From assembly GCA_963803115.1 (NCBI GenBank), contig CAWDLN010000008.1, positions 744,001 to 808,000 on the forward strand: 64,000 nucleotides of DNA, given 5' to 3'. The translations under genes and the position numbers were made by a program. The notes beneath the pieces were generated by a model. It searched no databases. It was given only the letters and a program-made list of their open reading frames with translations, and was not told the DNA's origin. Each line of letters begins with the position of its first letter. Within the stretch, counting starts at the first letter, position 1. This document shows positions 62,062 to 64,000 of this stretch, one piece after another. Source of the DNA: DATBGZ01 sp963803115 (GTDB taxonomy: Bacteria > Actinomycetota > Actinomycetes > Mycobacteriales > Micromonosporaceae).

Positions 62062-63204
62062 ATGACTGACGTCGTCGAGGCGAAGCGCGCCGACCTCGCG
62101 GGACCGGGAATCGGTGACTACGACGAATTAGACCAGGTGTTGCCGGACGATTATCAATCTCGGCTCACGCCGCGTGAAACCCAGGAGGCGATCTTCGCGG
62201 TAAAGCGGTACATCGAGGACGGCCTCTGCGAGGAACTCAACCTGCAGATGGTTCAGGTGCCGCTGATCGTGAGCGCGGAATCGGGCGTCAACGACATGCT
62301 GGACCGGGACGGCTCGCGAACCCCCGTGCAGTTCCATATCAGCAACGACCACGACCGGCACCCCGTCGACGCCCAGGTGGTCCAGGCCGCTACCAAGTGG
62401 AAGCGCCTGGCGCTCAAGCAGTTCGGCCTCGGCCCCGGCGAAGGTCTGTGTACCGACATGCGGGCGGTGCGCAAGGACTACTTCCTCGATCACGACCACA
62501 GCGCCTACGTCGACCAGTGGGATTGGGAGCAAGTGATCGCCGCCGACCAGCGTAACCTCGACTACCTCAAGGACACGGTGCGCCGGATCTGGTCGGTGCT
62601 GCGCGGCGCTGAGGCACACATCCAACGGAAGTTCCCGCAGCTCAAGGACGACCGCTACCCCAACTTGCCGGAGGAGATAACCTTCATCCACGCGGAGGAG
62701 CTGCTCGATCGCTACCCGGACTTGCCTCGCAAGCAGCGCGAGACCCGGATTCTGCAGGAGATTCCGGCAATTTTCATCATCGGCATCGGCTGGACCCTCG
62801 CGGACGGCTACCCCCACGAGATGCGTGCGGCCGACTACGACGACTGGACCACGCCGACCACGACACCCCGTGGCGGACCCGCCCACGGCCTCAACGGCGA
62901 CATCCTGGTGTGGAACCCGGTGACGCGGCGGCGTCACGAACTCAGCTCGATGGGCATCCGCGTCGACTCGTCGACACTGCGCCGGCAGCTGGAGTACACC
63001 GGCCAGCTCGATTGGCTCGAGCTGCCGTACCACCGGGGAATCACCGATGGCACGCTGCCACTGTCGATCGGTGGCGGAATTGGCCAGTCTCGTACCCAGA
63101 TGCTGCTGCTACACAAGGCGCATCTTGGCGAAGTGAGCGTGTCGGTGTGGCCGGACGTATTGAAGGAGATGTGCGCGCGCCACAACATCCACGTGATCGA
63201 GTGA
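62062..63204 (+). CDS. asnA: Aspartate--ammonia ligase (asparagine synthetase A)
   Basis: A 380-residue class II aaRS-like enzyme making asparagine from aspartate and free ammonia with ATP. It is longer than E. coli AsnA (330) because of a ~30-residue N-terminal extension. Conserved segments are EELNLQMVQVPLIV, ATKWKRLALKQF, GLCTDMRAVRKDYFLDHDHSAYVDQWDWE, EITFIHAEELLDRYPDLPRKQRE and SIGGGIGQSRTQMLLL. GAAGGGAG precedes ATG 62062. Placed after tyrosine phenol-lyase, it could capture the ammonia released there. Confidence 0.95.
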   Translation: MTDVVEAKRADLAGPGIGDYDELDQVLPDDYQSRLTPRETQEAIFAVKRYIEDGLCEELNLQMVQVPLIVSAESGVNDMLDRDGSRTPVQFHISNDHDRHPVDAQVVQAATKWKRLALKQFGLGPGEGLCTDMRAVRKDYFLDHDHSAYVDQWDWEQVIAADQRNLDYLKDTVRRIWSVLRGAEAHIQRKFPQLKDDRYPNLPEEITFIHAEELLDRYPDLPRKQRETRILQEIPAIFIIGIGWTLADGYPHEMRAADYDDWTTPTTTPRGGPAHGLNGDILVWNPVTRRRHELSSMGIRVDSSTLRRQLEYTGQLDWLELPYHRGITDGTLPLSIGGGIGQSRTQMLLLHKAHLGEVSVSVWPDVLKEMCARHNIHVIE

Positions 63205-63677
63205 TCCGTCGCTCGGTCCCACGGGTCATGCCCGGCGGTGGCGCGCCAGCGTTGCCGGACGGGTTGACCGTCCGCGCTGAACACGGTGGAGAACGCCGAG
63301 GCGACCTCGAGCTCGAACAGCACGAAGTGTTCATCCCGGGGAAAGCCGGTGCCGGCATTGGCGATTTGGCGGGCGCCGGGGTCGTCGTTGGAGTGGGCGA
63401 TGCCGTCGACGTAGAACTCATGCAGGTCCCAGGGTTGGTCGCCGGTGGCCGTGCAGTGAAGTACGTAGCGGCCATCGCGGCGCAGGTCGTGCCCCTTGGG
63501 AGAGGCCGGTTCCATGAACAAGAACAGTCTGTCAGCGGTGACGACGGGACGTACCGGATGCAGCCGCGGCGCGCCGTCTGGCTTCACGGTGGCCAGGTAG
63601 GCGACCTGGTCATGCAGGTGCGCCGCTCCGAAAGCGGCCAGGTCGACGGCGTGCGTGGCTAGGGTGTGCCAGCTCAC
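62934..63677 (-). CDS. Pyridoxamine 5'-phosphate oxidase family protein
   Basis: The N-terminal ~145 residues form a split-barrel flavin-binding domain: VAYLATVKPDGAPRLHPVRPVV, LFLFMEPASPKGHDLRRDGRYVLH. GTG 63677 is the start. Beyond about residue 150 the frame runs 270 bp antisense through the asnA gene with no family similarity. Another frame would stop at about 63227, so the true protein may end there after a one-base error. The function is unknown; relatives reduce or bind flavin or F420. Confidence 0.65.
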   Translation of the reverse strand: MSWHTLATHAVDLAAFGAAHLHDQVAYLATVKPDGAPRLHPVRPVVTADRLFLFMEPASPKGHDLRRDGRYVLHCTATGDQPWDLHEFYVDGIAHSNDDPGARQIANAGTGFPRDEHFVLFELEVASAFSTVFSADGQPVRQRWRATAGHDPWDRATDHSITWMLWRAHISFNTSGHTDTLTSPRCALCSSSIWVRDWPIPPPIDSGSVPSVIPRWYGSSSQSSWPVYSSCRRSVDESTRMPIELSS

Positions 63678-63744
63678 CGGGTACCGCCGATGGCGGGGTG
63701 GTGTGCGGACGTGTTCGCCTCCGGAACTCGCGATACAACTACAC

Positions 63745-63781
63745 TGTGACTACTGACTATGAGTTAACTGTGATAGTCACA
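63745..63781. promoter_or_regulatory. Inverted repeats upstream of MarR-type gene (operator candidate)
   Basis: TGTGACTA (63745-63752) and TAGTCACA (63774-63781) are perfect inverted arms. The second lies within the palindrome GTGATAGTCAC (63770-63780). The stretch is AT-rich compared with its surroundings and 26 bp from the regulator start, which fits an autoregulated promoter. Confidence 0.5.
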
Positions 63782-63806
63782 CCATACAGTACACTCGGAG
63801 ACGGTC

Positions 63807-64000
63807 GTGTCCACGCCCCCATCACAGGCTCAGCGCCTGGCTGACCTGTTCTCGATCTTCGCGCCCGCGTTTCTTAAGTGGCAGTACGCCGGAGTACTGG
63901 TGCCCGGCATGACTTATCCCCGGATGAACCTCATCCACGTGCTCGCCGAGGACGGCCCGCAGATCATGTCCGTGTTGCGCGACCGGCTCGGGGTGTCCGC
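63807..64000 (+). CDS. MarR-like winged-helix regulator (3' end outside window)
   Basis: Only the first 64 codons are visible, from GTG 63807. The sequence LADLFSIFAPAFLKWQYAGVL and MTYPRMNLIHVLAEDGPQIMSVLRDRLGVS reads like the dimerisation helix and first helix-turn-helix helices of a MarR-family repressor. It follows an AT-rich gap with inverted repeats. The regulated genes probably lie to the right. Confidence 0.65.
   Translation, partial: MSTPPSQAQRLADLFSIFAPAFLKWQYAGVLVPGMTYPRMNLIHVLAEDGPQIMSVLRDRLGVS

Overview
The window is high-GC DNA with actinobacterial gene content: DUF1918, Acg-type nitroreductases, WS/DGAT acyltransferases, a Rip3-like site-2 protease, an AMIN-like lipoprotein and a CeoB/CeoC-like TrkA pair. 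I cannot name a genus. No rRNA, tRNA, CRISPR array, transposase or integrase was seen. The left end cuts a copper ATPase and the right end cuts a MarR-type regulator.

Layout. 0-2.4 kb: a cupredoxin-fused copper P-type ATPase behind a CsoR-like palindrome, and a DUF1918 protein. 2.5-10.1 kb: a group 3b-type bidirectional [NiFe] hydrogenase operon (hydB, a cyclic-nucleotide-binding-domain protein, hydG, hydD, hydA, maturation protease, hypC, an EamA transporter, a DUF6390 protein and a second cyclic-nucleotide-binding-domain protein). 10.2-17.1 kb: a CBS-BON protein, a PPOX-fold protein, an alpha/beta hydrolase, an amidase, a serine hydrolase and a WS/DGAT acyltransferase. 17.2-21.4 kb: two Acg nitroreductases, an OsmC-like protein, a membrane protein and a ribosome hibernation factor. 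21.5-28.2 kb: an acyl-CoA synthetase, E1alpha, E1beta and E2 of a 2-oxoacid dehydrogenase, an acyl carrier protein and a second WS/DGAT. 28.2-35.7 kb: a site-2 protease, a GNAT protein, an adenosine-specific-kinase family protein, a universal stress protein, a patatin and small genes. 36-47 kb: two P2-type ATPases with Na,K-ATPase-like M5-M6 motifs (one in an operon with two TrkA/RCK proteins), a serine hydrolase, a cyclase-like protein and several gene relics. 47-53.6 kb: a GH65 enzyme coupled to a stress protein, a GyrI-like protein, a Rv2629/baeRF-like protein and a polysaccharide deacetylase. 53.6-63.7 kb: citrate synthase, an amino-acid dehydrogenase, threonine dehydrogenase, Kbl, Fhs, tyrosine phenol-lyase, AsnA and a PPOX protein.

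Unifying idea. Many of these families belong to the DosR/DevR hypoxia (dormancy) regulon of mycobacteria: Acg, Hrp1-like CBS, Rv0079-like hibernation factor, Rv2629, Usp, triacylglycerol synthase, and the M. smegmatis group 3b hydrogenase. About fifteen upstream regions or gaps carry 14-bp sites resembling the DosR box (GGGAC-n4-G-n-CCC), several as pairs 21-22 bp apart. I read the window as an expanded low-oxygen regulon island. It would combine hydrogen metabolism, acetyl-CoA production and lipid storage, ribosome protection, ion pumping and amino-acid fermentation. No DosR/DosS pair is encoded here.

Sequence quality. Between about 8.8 and 26.3 kb at least seven genes are broken by single-base frame changes while their protein similarity stays intact on both sides. 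Base-calling indels are the most likely cause. These genes are given over their full inferred extent.
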